Shown: one piece after another, positions 37,901-52,900 of the stretch
Numbering within the stretch: the stretch's first letter is position 1
Layout of the letters: the number at the start of each line of letters is the position of its first letter
Source: Methanosphaera sp. ISO3-F5
GTDB lineage: Archaea; Methanobacteriota; Methanobacteria; Methanobacteriales; Methanobacteriaceae
Direction: 5' to 3'
Assembly (NCBI RefSeq): GCF_034480035.2
Contig: NZ_CP118753.2
Coordinates: 519,001-583,000 of the forward strand
Length of the DNA stretch: 64,000 bases
Translations under genes and position numbers: made by a program
Notes under the pieces: model-generated
The model's input: only the letters and a program-made list of their open reading frames with translations
Databases searched by the model: none
Told to the model about the DNA's origin: nothing

Positions 37901-40900
37901 ATATGGTGACCAAGTTCTTGGTACAGTTAATGTAAATAATGGTCAAGCTAAGCTAGAAAATGTTGTGTTTAATCATACTGATAACAGTAGAATTACTGCA
38001 ACATATAATGATGCATTAAATATTTATAATGCTTCAGAGTCTAGCAGTACTGATGGTACATTAATAGTTAGTCAGGGTAGTGCTCATATTGCATTGCAAA
38101 GTGAATATTCTGGTTATTATGGTGATCAGGTAACTATTACTGTTAATGTTACTGATGTTAATAGTGGTAAGAATATTGCTGATGGAAGTATCATATTCAA
38201 TGATGGAAGTAACCATGAAATACAATTAAATGGTAATGGTCAGGCATCATATACTTACACTATTGGTGATAGTAGTAAAGTTGTTATAACTGCAACTTTA
38301 AGTAATGCTAATTACACTACTGTACAGAACAGTACTAATGTGTCCAGAATTATTAATGATACTACTGTAACTATTAGTAATGTTCCGGACACTGCTTCTG
38401 TTAGTGAAAGTTTCACTTTTAAGGTTAGACTTAACACAACAGGTAATCAGGCAGTTTCCGGTAGAACAATCATTGTTAGAGTAAACGGGGAAGAAATTAC
38501 TGGTTTATCACAAACAAATGAAAATGGTGAAATTAGTGTAACTTATACTCCTAAGAACAATACTAGCATAGTAATAAATGCTACCTTTGAAGGAGATAAA
38601 AACTACACAGCATCAAATGCTATTGATTCATCATTAACTAGTGATAAAATTAACCTAATTCCAACCAAAGTAACACTTAGTATCAGTCCAACAACTGGAA
38701 CAGTTTACAGTCCAATCACAATAACAATTGGACTAACAAACAACACAAACACTGCTGATAAAACAGTAAACGGTACAGTAACAGTACACATAGGCACTCA
38801 CACAGAAACTGTTCAAATTAGCACAGATACTCCTACAAAACAAATAACATACATACCAGAAAATAACTCTACATTAACAATATATGCAGAATATGCTGGT
38901 AAAGAAGGAGTATACGCATCTAACAGAACAGCCGATAACGAAGTTGAAGTGGATCTTATAGACACTAACCTGGAAATCACTGTTCCAAGCAAAGTTAACA
39001 TAAGCGAATCATTCAGATTCAACATAACACTAACTAATGCAACAGGTTCAAACGATAAGATTAATGGACTGGCTGACAAAATCAACGCAACAGTAAACAA
39101 CGAAAAAGTAACGGTATACTATGACACGGACAACCAGATTTATTATGCTATTTACACTCCAACAAGCAACACTAACGATTTAGTCTTCAATGCAAACTTC
39201 ACTGGAGACAACAGGTATAAAGCTAAACAAGCAACTGCTCAAACAATAGACAAGGAAAATATTGGCCTTATCTCAACAGTCATGAGCATAATTGTACCGG
39301 AAACTGTAAAAGTAGGAACTGAATTCACATTCAAAATCAACCTAACAAACAGTTCTGGAGAAGCAATACCTGGTCAAAGTATCAGTGTAAAGATTAATAA
39401 CCAAACATACAGTGGCGAATTAACTTATGCAGACGGACTTTATCAAGGTAAATACACGCCAAACAATAATAGTGACATTACTATAAACGCATCCTATGCA
39501 GGTACAAACGTATACAATGCAACCGATGCATTTAATGACACATTAACAAGTGAACATATTAACCTAACAGGCACATCCCTGGGAGTTCAGTATCCAAGCA
39601 CAGTCAATGTAAGTCAATCAGTCGTATTGGTAATCAACTTAACAGACGATTACAACAACCAACTGGACACATCTAACATCACAGTTAAAGTAGATCACAA
39701 CGAAATAACTACTGGAAGAACAGTTAGTGCTGATGGTAAAACATTAACAGTAACCATTCCAACCAGTAAAGATGATAGATTAACAATTGACGTGGAATAT
39801 CCTGGACTTAACGGAGTATACAATGCTACAAGCAAAAGATTCACAGTTGATGTTGTTAAAATACCTACAACAACCACAGTTACAACAGTAAATAATACTG
39901 CAGGTAATGTTAAAATCAATGTTTCCGTAAAAGGAGATGATGGCATTGACGTTACTAATGGTAATATTACAGTTATAGCTAATGGTTACACATACAGTCC
40001 AGTAGCATTAAATGGAGCAAAAGAAATTACAATATCATTAACTAACCTAGTTACATATGGTAATTTCACAATAAGTGTACAGTACTCAGGTAATGACACA
40101 TATGATCGAAGTAATGCAGAGAGTATAAGTCCTATAGAAGTTCTTCCACAAAACATTACATTCACAGTCACGGCCAATGAATCAGTATATGTAACAGAAT
40201 ATGTTAACATAACAGGTATTCTAAAAGACGGATTCGGTAATTCAATTAAGAACAGGCAAATAAGAGTAACAGTCATAAATGAAGCCGGATCTATCTATGA
40301 AGAAAATGCAATAACAGATGACGAAGGTGTTTATCACATTTCATACCCTACATCCAAAATTGGAACGTATAATGTAACAGTATTGTTTGGTGGTATGGAT
40401 GGTATAGAAAGCACAACTCGTCAAACAAACTTCACAGTAAATCTTATTCCAACAAGGACAGTTGTAAGTGTTAACAATAACCTTACAGGAAACTTCAGTA
40501 TAAGCGTGAACGTAACAGACAACAGAAAAGGACATACAGATACCCGTGTAGAAACAGGTAGAATAAAAGTAGTAATCAACAATGATGAAACAAACCCAGT
40601 TTATCATAACATTACTGGTGCTGAAAGTATAATTCCATTAGATATTCAAACCAATGCTACAACAAACATACTTGTAACATATGAAGCAAATGAAATGTTT
40701 AACACTAGCAGTGCAGATGCATTTGATGTTAATGCTCGTGTAAAAGAAACTTACATGTCACTAACAGCATCACAGAATACACCATACAATAAGACAATCA
40801 CCATAAACGGTACAATCATGTGCGAATGTGGTAGAGGCGTACCAAATGCAGATGTAATACTAGTATTTAATGGATCATACACTCATGAACCAGTAAAAAC

Positions 40901-43900
40901 AGATGAAAATGGTAAGTTCAATTTCACAATTCCTGCCAGTCAAATAGGTAACTTTGAAGTTAACGCATCATTTGACGGATTTTATGGAATGTGCTATCCT
41001 TCCAATGCTACTGCAACTTTCAATGTAACTAAGATAATAACCGATACGGAAGTATTAATTGGTGATGAAAGCTCATCAGATTTAAGAGTATTATTCAAAG
41101 TATATAATGAAACAACACCAGTAAATTATGGTATTGTAAAATTATATGTTGGCGAAACTCTTATCGATGAAATAGACTTAAGCAGTTCTGCAAACCTACA
41201 TGATGCTAACGGTTTTGTTGCAAAAGACTACTCAGAAGAATACCTTAGAAATAAAGGTATAACTGGTGGAGTAACTAGTGTAAAAGCAGTTTATGACGAA
41301 AACAATTACTACCTTAACAGTAGTGACGAATATTCTGGAGCACTAGGTAATGCAAATATCAAGGTAACAGTAAACCAGACAAGTATATTTGTAGATGGCA
41401 GCGTAAACATCACAGTTAATGTAACAGACCATGAAGGTCATCCAATCCGTGGAACACTAACATTAAACATTAGTGGAAACACCACAACAGTACAAATAAC
41501 AAACGATGACCATGGTATTTACAGTATAATATACTCAAACACTGCATCAGGAGAGTACAATGTAACTGCAACACTGGACTCAGCAATATACAGTACAGTA
41601 AGTAACAGTACAAAATTCAATATTACTAAAATACCTACAAAGACCAATGTAACCATACATAATGATTCATGGGCAAATGCAAGTATTGACGTAATAGTAT
41701 ATGACGCTCGTACAAATACCACTATCAGTGAAGGAACATTAAACGTCGTAGTGAATACGAACCCATTAAGTCCTGTACCAATAACTACAACTCCAACAAA
41801 TATAATGATACCTACAAACTATGCAGGTCAATTCGCATTAACAGTAACATATCCTGAAACTCCAAAATACCTGAGCAGTATAGGAGTAGAAGATGGAACT
41901 GGAAACGAAGTTGTAATTAACATACACAAACACGATGCAAACCTCACCGTAACAACCAACAAGGCAACATACAGTGTCGGCGAAAATGTTACAATCAGCG
42001 GATACTTATATGATGTAGACACAGGTCTTCCAATAGGTGGCAGACAAGTAAGTGTTGTAGTTAAAAACAGCACAAACTATGCAGTCATAGCATCTTTCAC
42101 ACCTACAACAAGTCCTGAAGGATACTTTGAAATAAATCGTACCTCAACTGTTGCAGGAACCTTTATTGTGAATGCAACATTTGAAGGAACAACCGAAGCT
42201 GGTATAAGTAACATTAACTCAGTAAACAATAGCACAGAATTCACCATAAACAAGATTCCAACAACCACCACTGTACATACATTAAACAGTACCTATGGTA
42301 ATATAACAATCAGTGTTAATGTTAAAGGAAATGATGGACTAAACATCACAGAAGGAACTTTAACAATCAAATTTGGCAATCTTGATGAGTTCACAGCACA
42401 AATAACCGGAAACGAAACTGTTATAACACTACCTTCACCTGGTATAGGAGATTACAACCTTAACGTATCCTACCCTGGAAACACCAAGTATGTTGAAAGC
42501 AACAATACAGAAAGTAGTGTTACAAGCATAACAGTACAAAAACAGACTGCAACCATAACCGTCACAGCAAACCCTACAAATCCTACCGTAGGAGATACAG
42601 TGAAAATCAGTGGATATGTTTATGATGGCATTAATAACCAGACAAACCTTATTAATGGTGTTGTAAACATAACCTTTGTTGACAGTAATGGTAACCCAGA
42701 AACAGTAACAGTAGAATTTAACAATTCATACTTTGAATACAATAGACATACAAAATATGCTGGACCAATTAATGTAACAGTTGCATACATTAATGACACA
42801 TTCATTAACTCAACAGCTAAAACATCATACACTGTAAGTAAAATACCTACAAACACTACTGTAAGTATTCACAATGATACTTATGGAAAAGTAGAACTTG
42901 CAGTAACAATAGCTGATGCAAGAAATGGTAACCCAGTAACATCAGGTAAATACAACCTGTCAATAAACGGAATAGTTCAAAATGATTTATCCTATGGACA
43001 AGACAACAATTGGACTAACAGTACAACATTCATCGTACCAGTAACCACTACAAGTCGTGAAATCAACGTAACCTTAAATTATACGGGTGACAACACACAT
43101 GAAAGCAGTACAGGTAAAGATGAAAATGGTGTGACACCAATAGTTATTAACTCCAAAAATCAGACAGCAACATTAACAATAAACGTTAACACCACCGAAA
43201 CATATGTTGGTGAAACAATAAATGTTAACGGTACACTTATTGATGGACTACGCCAGGTAATTGACGGCAAAATTAACTTAACATTTACCAATGGAACACA
43301 CACTGATATAAAAGAAGTAAACGTAACAAATGGTAGATTCTCATATAACCGTACAGTAAACATGACTGGAACAGTAAACGTCACTGCAAGCTACCTTGGA
43401 AATGACCATATCAATCCAGTGAATAATACTGCACAATACACAATTGATAAACTACCAACAAGTGTAACAATAACCGTTGTTAACAACACAGTTGGAAACT
43501 TAACAATAAGTGTAAAAGTAGATGAAACATACCATAACCTGGTACTAGATGAAGGAAACATCACAATACAATATGGAAATACCATAATCAGTGATGCAAA
43601 GTTAAATGGTACAACAACACTATTTAACATAACAAGTACTTCACAGGCACCAATAACAATAATCGTAAACTTCACAGGAAATCTTACACACGAATTCAGC
43701 ACTAACAACATTAACACAGGACTACTTGAAAGACAAACAGGTAACCTTACAGTAAGTGCAAATGACACGGTTAAAGTTGATCAGACACTTACAATAAATG
43801 GTACATTCCTTGATGGAATGGGTCAGGCTGCTCAAAGAGAAATCACAGTATACATATATAATTCTACAGGAGACCTTGTAAAAGAGATTCCTACAAGTAT

Positions 43901-46900
43901 CACAAATGAAGATGGAACATTCACAGTACCATATGTACCAACCAAAAACGGAACATACACAGTAAATGCTTCATATATCGGTGGAGACATAATTGCACCA
44001 ATAACTTCAGAACCATACACATTCACAGTAGAAAAAGTTAATACCAGAACAAATGTAACAGTATTAAACACTACTGCAGGAAACGTAACAATAAAAGTTA
44101 AAGTAACCGATGAATATGGTAACAACATAACTAGTGGAAGATTAAATGTAACAGTTGACGGAACTAGTGACATTAAGGAATTCACTAATGTTGATGAATA
44201 CACATTAAAACTTGAAGGAATACTTACAAACGGTACCCATAGTGTAACTGTCGAATACCTTGGAACAGATGACAAATACAATCCAAGTAAAGCTAACTCA
44301 ACCGGTACAAACCAGGAGTTAACCAGTATTGATGTTCTAGTACAACAATCATCAATCACAATATTCAAGGATGCAGTCAAAGTTTATGTTGGAGACAACA
44401 TAACCATTTACGGACGTTTAACGGATGGAATGGGCAATGCTATTGAAAACGCAGTAGTTAACCTAACATTCGCTGACATGAATGGAGAAAACCCTGTGAA
44501 AGTATATAATGTAACAGGTACTGGTGGATGGTACTATTATCATAGAACAACAGAAATTGACGGCACTATAAATGTAACAGTTTACTATGATGGTGAAGAA
44601 AACAAAATCATTTCTTCAACAAATTCAATCACATACGATGTTGAAAAAATACCAACAAAAGTATATATTAACACATTAAACGAAACTCTGGGAAATGTAA
44701 CCATCGAAACATGGGTAACAAGTCAACTAAACTCTAGTGAAAATGTAACAGATGGAACTTTAACAGTTTATATCAACAATGAACCATACCAAACACTTAA
44801 CATGAGTACTTTAACCCCAAATGAAAATGGAAGGTACACTATAACATTAGATGCTGACTATAATGATGGAGAAAACACAGTAAGAGTAGTTTACAGTGGA
44901 AATTACAAATATGCTGGTAACGAAGAACACAAAACTGGAAGATTACATAAGGATGATGTAACTATAAACATCACACTTGACAAGGATTCAGAGTTTGTGA
45001 ACAACAACATCAAAGTGAACGTATCAGTAACACACAATGACAATCCGGTGACAAGTGAAATAAACATTACAATACTCAACTCAACAGGCGGAATTGTAAA
45101 TGTTATCTCAAACAATGAATACATAAACAACAAAGTATTCACAATAACAAACGACACTGCAGGCATATACACTATCCGAGTTGAATATCCTGGATCTGTC
45201 ATCTACAATGCATTAAATGCTACAAAAACATTCACATTAAACAGATTACCAACAGAAACATTAGTTGATGTGGTAAGCAATGTGATAAACAATGTAACAA
45301 TTAGTGTAAAAGTAAATGACATACAAAACAATGAAATTGTTAAAACAGGTCAGTTAAGCATAACAGTTGATGGTAACCAACAAGAACCAGTAAACGTAAA
45401 TAATAGTGGAGTAACCATTATAAGATTACCAACAACAGGTTCAAGTGTACTGGTAACAGTAAGATACATTGAAAACAACCATTATAATGGAAGTCTTGGA
45501 CTAAATAGCACAAGTCGTGAAGAATTTACAAACATTACTCTTTCAAAACAGCCAACAAATATCACAATAGAAGCAACACCTAACGAAACATTCATAGGAA
45601 CACCAATAACAATAACAGGAAAACTCATAAACCCATTAGGTGATGTGAACAACCAAAACATTTACATAACAATCAACAACACAAGATACCAGACAACCAC
45701 AAGCGCTGATGGAAGTTACACATTCACATACGATGCACAGACAAGTATAAGTAATGGAAACGGAACATTCACAGTAACAGTGGACTACGATCCAAATACA
45801 AATACAGTAGCAAACGCATCACACAACACTACAACAATAAAAGTAGATAAAATCCCAACAAACTCAAGTATTGAAATAATTAACAATACTGTTGGAAACA
45901 TCACAGTAAATGTTAAAGTAGTGAATGCAACAAATGGTGGATCCGTAACAACCGGAACAGTAGAATTCTATGATAAAGATAACAATCTAATCGGAAGTTA
46001 TCCAATAACAAAAGCTGAAAACATTATCAAACTAGGAAACATCACAACAACAGGTAACATACAAGTTACAGCCAAATACATGGAAAACAATATGTACTTA
46101 GCAAGTGATGTGAAACTGGATGATGATAAAACAAAATCATTAGAAAACATTACAGTAAGTAATCAAACAGCAACTATACTAATTGATGTACAACCAACAA
46201 GCGTTGAAATAGGACAATCCGTAACAATTAACGGTACTCTTAAAAACGGTATGCTTGAAGACATCAGTGGAGAAAACATAGTTGTAATAAGTATTGATAA
46301 CCAAAACTACACAGTAAATGCTACTAATGGTAAATTCAGCCTAGTTAACATTACATATACTCAGGGAGTTAAAAAGGTTAATGCCACATACCTTGGCAGT
46401 CCAACAATCGGCAGTGTAACAAGTGAAAGCAAAGAGTTCACAGTAAACCTTATTCCAACCAAAACAGTTATCGGAATAGTTAACACTACAGTTGGAAGTG
46501 TTGTAATAAAGGTTAATGTAACAAACAATACTGGAGACATTGTAACAACTGGAAAATTATCAGTTAAAGTTGGAAATAATGTGTCACGAACAGTACCTGT
46601 AAACAGTACTGGAGGAATAACACTCATCCCATTAACAGAAATAACCAGCATGGACAATGTAACAGTAACAGTTAACTATGTTGCAAATGAAGTATACAAT
46701 GCAAGTGCTGGTGTTGATGTAAGAACATTAAGTCAATTAGAACCAAAACAGTCAGTGGACATAAACACTACAAGACACGAATCCATAATGGATGTACATG
46801 TACTAAAATCACCTGTAAAAATTGGAGAAAACATTACAATAAAAGGAACACTCGTTATTGATAATGGAACCAACGTAAACAATGGTACAACAGGCGATAA

Positions 46901-49900
46901 CGAAATAGTACAAATCTGGGTTGGAGATGTAAATGTAGGAAATGCTACTGTAACTGATGGTAAATTTGAATACAATTATACAACACGTGCTCTTACTAAT
47001 AATAAAACTGTAAGAATAGTTTATAATGGAACTGAACTTGTAAAACCAACCGAAGCAAACGTGAACTTTACAGTAGAAAAGTTACCTACAATAACCATTA
47101 TAAATGTATTAAACAATACAGCTGGAAATGTAACATTAAACATAACAGTAAATGATTCATTCAACAATAAAGAAATAACTTATGTTGATGAAGACAATAA
47201 TGGTAACGGTTACTTATATGTTTACATAGGTGAAAATCTCGTATTAACAGAGGAATTAGATACCAGTAACATCATAAGCTTGCCAAGTTTAACAATACCA
47301 CAACCAAATGTTAGAGTAACAGTTCAATTTGTTCCAATTAGTGATTCAGTCATTTACACTGGAAGTCAAAATTCAACCACATTTGATGTAATTACTCAAA
47401 ATGCTAATATTACAATTAATGCTACACCAAATCCTGCAAGTGTGGGAGAAGTTGTAACAGTAACAGGTAAATTAGTGGATGGAATGAATGGAAACATCTC
47501 CAATGTAAGATTATCCTGGACAATAAATGGAGTTACAGGAATAGCATCCGGTGAAACCACAACTGATATAAACGGAACTTACAAATTCACATACACTCCT
47601 ACAAGAGAAGGTGAATATGAAGTTAACGTAACATATGCTGGTGGTGGATCAGTTGGTAGAACAAATGGTACAATCACACTACAAGTAAACAGAATACCAA
47701 CAAACACAACAGTAAAAGTACTTAACACAACAGTTGAGAATGTAACAATCAGTGTAAGCGTCACTGATAACACTACAAACCCAATAACTAGTGGAAAATT
47801 CAATGTAACAGTTTCAAATGATACATGGACAAATACTTCTACTGTAAATATTAATGGTACAAGTACAATAGTTAACCTTAACATAACAAGGGCAGACAGT
47901 GATTACACAGTAAAAGTTGTCTACCTTGGTGATGACAAGTACGTTAACAGTACAGGAATTGACAGTCAAGAACGTAGTGAAATACCAGTACATACAGTTA
48001 AACAGAATGCAACATTAACCGTAAGAGCAGAACCTCAAACAGCATATGTTGGACGTAACGTAACAATTACAATAAACCTAATATGTGGAATGGGTCATGG
48101 AATTACAGATAAAGTGACATTAAACATTACCTCAGAATCAGGTAATGAAACAATACCTAACGTCCAAGTAATCGATGGAGTGGCAGTTTACAACAGAACA
48201 AGTCACCTATCAGGACTAGTTAATGTCACAGTAATATATGAAGGTAATGAAACAATAAACCCAATCAAGGCAACGGCTAACTACACAATCATTAAAATAC
48301 CTACAACCACAACACACATAGGTATGGTTAACAACACACTAGGAAATCTCACAATAGAAGTCAGATTTGCTGATGACATGACTGGTGAAGCAATAACCAG
48401 TGGTTCAAACTTCACAATAGGAAGAGAAGGATTCCCAGAATTCATTGATACATACAACTTGGATAATGATGATGCTGATGACAGGTTTAACATCACAAGC
48501 AGGGGAACAATCATAGTCAAAGTTAACGAGGCAGATTTCCCAACCGATCAAGCAGTAGTTGGTATTGTAACATTCCTCGGAAATGGAACATACAACACAA
48601 GCTGGACATATGCTAGTGATGAAGTAGAAAAAGCACCTACAAGCATAGAATTAAACCTCAACGAAACAGTATACATTAACCAAACAGTAAAATTCAATGT
48701 AACAGTCAAAGACACTCAAGGAAATCCAATCGAAGCCATAGTTAACATAACTGTTGGCGGAGTTCCATTCAGAACAGATGAAACAATTCCAACAAATGGA
48801 AGTGAATTCACATTCACAAAAGAAGAAGCTGAAAACTATGATGTAGTAGTAACATACCCTGGTAGTCAACTATTATCTAATGCTACAGCTAACAAGACAG
48901 TTACAGTTAACAGAATTCCAACAAACACAATAGTAACATTACTAAACAGCACAGTTGGTAATGTAACCATTAAAGTAACAGTAAACGATACAATATACAA
49001 TAAGCTCTTAAATAATGGAACATTAGTAATAACTGGTGGTGCTCCATGCAATGTAACATTAAATGGAACAGAAACCATAATTAAACTAAATGTAACAAAT
49101 ATAATACCTATTAATGTATATGTAAGATACAATGGAACTGAATATTACCAGCCAAGCAATGGTATGGACAACATAACAGGAACTCAGTTTGAAGTAATAG
49201 ATGTAACAAAACAGGATGCAACACTAACCTGGACAGTAACACCAAATCCAAACAATGTAGGAAACGAAACCAGAATAACTGGTAAACTCGTGGATGGATT
49301 GGGAAATAATGTTACAGACCAAACAGTAAGCATATTAGTAAACAATGTAACATACATTGAAAGCATAGCATTAAATGCTTCCGGAGAGTTCAACGTATCA
49401 TACACAGGCACAACGAATGGAACATACAATATTACAATTGTAACCAGTGGATCAAGACTTGTTAATTCACTAAATGAAACCAAAACATTAGTACTTAACA
49501 AGATAAACACCACAACACTTGTAAGCATATTGAACAGTACAGCAGGTAATGTTACAATCAGAGTAAACGTTACAGACGAATTCAACAGACCAGTAACTAG
49601 TGGAAACTTCACAGTAAACATCACAGTTGGCAAAAATGTTCAAGAAGTACCTGTTACAATCACAGGCAACACTACTGATGTATTACTTCCAATAGATACA
49701 AGTGATGACTTCAAAGTAAATGTCACATATCTTGGAAGTGACAAGTATAACAGTAGTAATGGATATGATGCTAACACATTAACTGAAAAGTTCACCAACA
49801 TAACAGTCGGTAAACAAAACGTAAACCTAACAGTTAATGCAGATAGTGAAGAAGTATTCTACGGTTCAAACAATATAATAGAAGGTCGTTTAACAAACGC

Positions 49901-52900
49901 TACTGGATTACCAATAGCAGGAGTAAACGTAACAATCACATTCAATGGTGAAGATGCAGTTAATGCCACAACCAATGATAATGGTTATTACACATACACC
50001 AGAACAACAAGTATAAATGGTAATGTAACAGTAAATGCATACTATGCTGGAAATGATAAGTACAACAGCACATCAAACAATGACTCATACATTGTTAACA
50101 GAATACCTACAAACACAACAGTAAGTATAGTTAACAATACTGTTGGCAACATAACAATCGATGTACAAGTAATAAATGCAAACAATCCAACAGTAATAAT
50201 TACAAATGGAACAGTTAATGTAACAGTTAATAATGTAACAACACAACATAACTTAACAGGTCCATTAACAAGCATTAAACTAAACATTACAAATTGTACA
50301 ACAGCAAATGTAACCGTTGAATACGTTGGAAACAACACCTACGAAAACAGTACAGGTATAACCAGAAATACATACGGCACAGATAATCCAACAGAATTCA
50401 CAGAAATTACTGCAGACAAACAAAATGCTACATTAACAATAAGGGAAGGGCCAAACCCTGTAATAGTACTTAACAATGTAACATACAATGGTACACTAGT
50501 TGATGGACTAGGAAACAATATTACTGGACAAATAAACATCACAGTAAAAACAATTGATGGTGAATTAATTGATAACACAACTGTAACTGTAAACAATGGA
50601 GTATACAACTGGACAAGAACTTCTATTAGAGTAGGAGAACTAAATGTCACAGCATCATACACTGGAAACGAAACAGTTAACCCAATCAATGCATCAGCAA
50701 TATACATTGTAAACTTACGTCCAACAGTAACACTAGTAAACATCACAAACAACACAGCAGGTAATGTGACAATTGATGTAGAAGTAAGGGATGCTAATGG
50801 AACCATACTAACCGAAGGAAACTTCACAGTAAAAGTTCAAGGGCATGCTGATGCAACAGTACAAATAAACGGTACAGTAACACCAGTAAACCTTAACATA
50901 ACAACATCAACACAATACATTGCAGTCTCAGTAATCTACAATGGAAACGAAACATACAATACCAGTATAGGTATTGATATGAACAAATTCCTGGATGAAC
51001 CAAGCGTGAACGAAACTGTTACAAACTTAACAGTAGAACTCCAAACACCAACTATGACAATAAATCCTATTGCAAATAGTAGTGTAGGTGACACAATAAA
51101 AATCACGGGTCACATAGAAGATGGAATGGGAAACAACATTACCAACCGTAACATCACAGTAAGAATTGGAGAAACAGAATTATCCAACATTACAGATAAC
51201 AATGGTAACTACACAGTTTACTATACATCAACAAACAATGGAACATTCACGGCAATTGCAAACTATCGGGGAAATAACATTGTACGTTCAATGACAGTTA
51301 ACACAACATTCAATGTAACAAAACTAAACACAACAACAGTTGTAAAAGTTCTTAACAGAACTGCAGGAAATGTTACAATAATAGTAAACGTTACTGATGA
51401 ACGAGGTAACCCAGTTGATCATGGAGAATTCAATATTACAATTGACACAAACACTCCAACAAATCACATAATTACCCAAAACATCACAACAGTTAACTTA
51501 AATGTTGAAGAAAACGGTACAGTACAAGTAAACGTAACATACCTTGGTGACAACCAATACGAATCAAGTAAAGCAAAAACATATGATGATAACGAAGAAC
51601 TTGTAGACTTTACAGAAATAGAAGTTATCAAACAAGATGTAAACCTCACAGTTAACGTAACTGCTCCTACAATTCCAATAGGAACACTGATGGTAATTAC
51701 TGGTGACTTATTCAATGCTAGTGGTGCAGGCATAGCAAATGCATACATCAACTTAACATTTGGTGAATCAGACTCTATACTTGTACAAACAGACTCAAAC
51801 GGTCATTACAGACACGAAAGAGTAACAAGTATTGCAGGAGATGTTGAAGTAAAAGCATACTATAATGGTAGTGCAAAATACAACAACAAAACCGCAAACA
51901 ACAACTACACAGTATACAAATTACCTACAAACACCACAGTAAGCATAATAAATAACACTGCAGGCAACGTATACATAGACGTAATAGTATGGGACATGTA
52001 TCATGGCGGAATAAGAATCTCCAATGGTACATTAAACATCACAGTAAACAATGTAACAGAAACTGTTGATTTCACAACAACAAACAAAACAATAAAACTC
52101 AACATATTCAATGACACAACAGCTAATGTAACAGTAGTATACCTTGGTAACAACACTTACCTAAACAGTACAGGTCTCGCATTAGATTCCTGGAAAACAG
52201 ACAACCCAACAGAATTTACAGAAATCACTGCAGACAAACAAAACGCTACAATCACATTAGAAGTTAACGCTACAAGTGTAACAGTATTTGATACAATCAA
52301 ATTCAACGGTACACTCGTAGATGGCCTAGGTAACAATATTGCAGGTAACGTTAACATTACAGTAACTAATGGTACAGATAATTACACACACGCTGATGTT
52401 GAAGTAAATAATGGTATTTATGAACTAATCAGAACCACAAACCTTACCGGAACAGTCAATGTAACAGTAAACTATGCAGGTAATGATAGTGTCAGTCCAT
52501 TAAACATTACAAAAACATACACTGTGGATAAACGTGAAACTATCACATTAGTACAAGTAGTTAACGATACAAAAGGTAACTTAACCATAGATGTAGTTGT
52601 TAAAGATGCAGTAACCGGTGAAGTATTAACTAGTGGTATAAACCTAATAGAAGTTGACATTACAGAAGGAAAATATCCTCACTCAATAAATGAGACTGGT
52701 GTAACAAGAATAACAGTACCTGTAAGTGATAATCGTCAACTAGTAAGAATTACTGTGGACTACCTTGGTAACGGAACATATAAACCAAGCATAGGACTCA
52801 ATAATGCAACATACACTGACGAATATAATGAAACATTTACAAGCGTCACAGTTAAAGAACATAACTCAACACTAGAGTTAAAAGTAACACCAAGTAATTC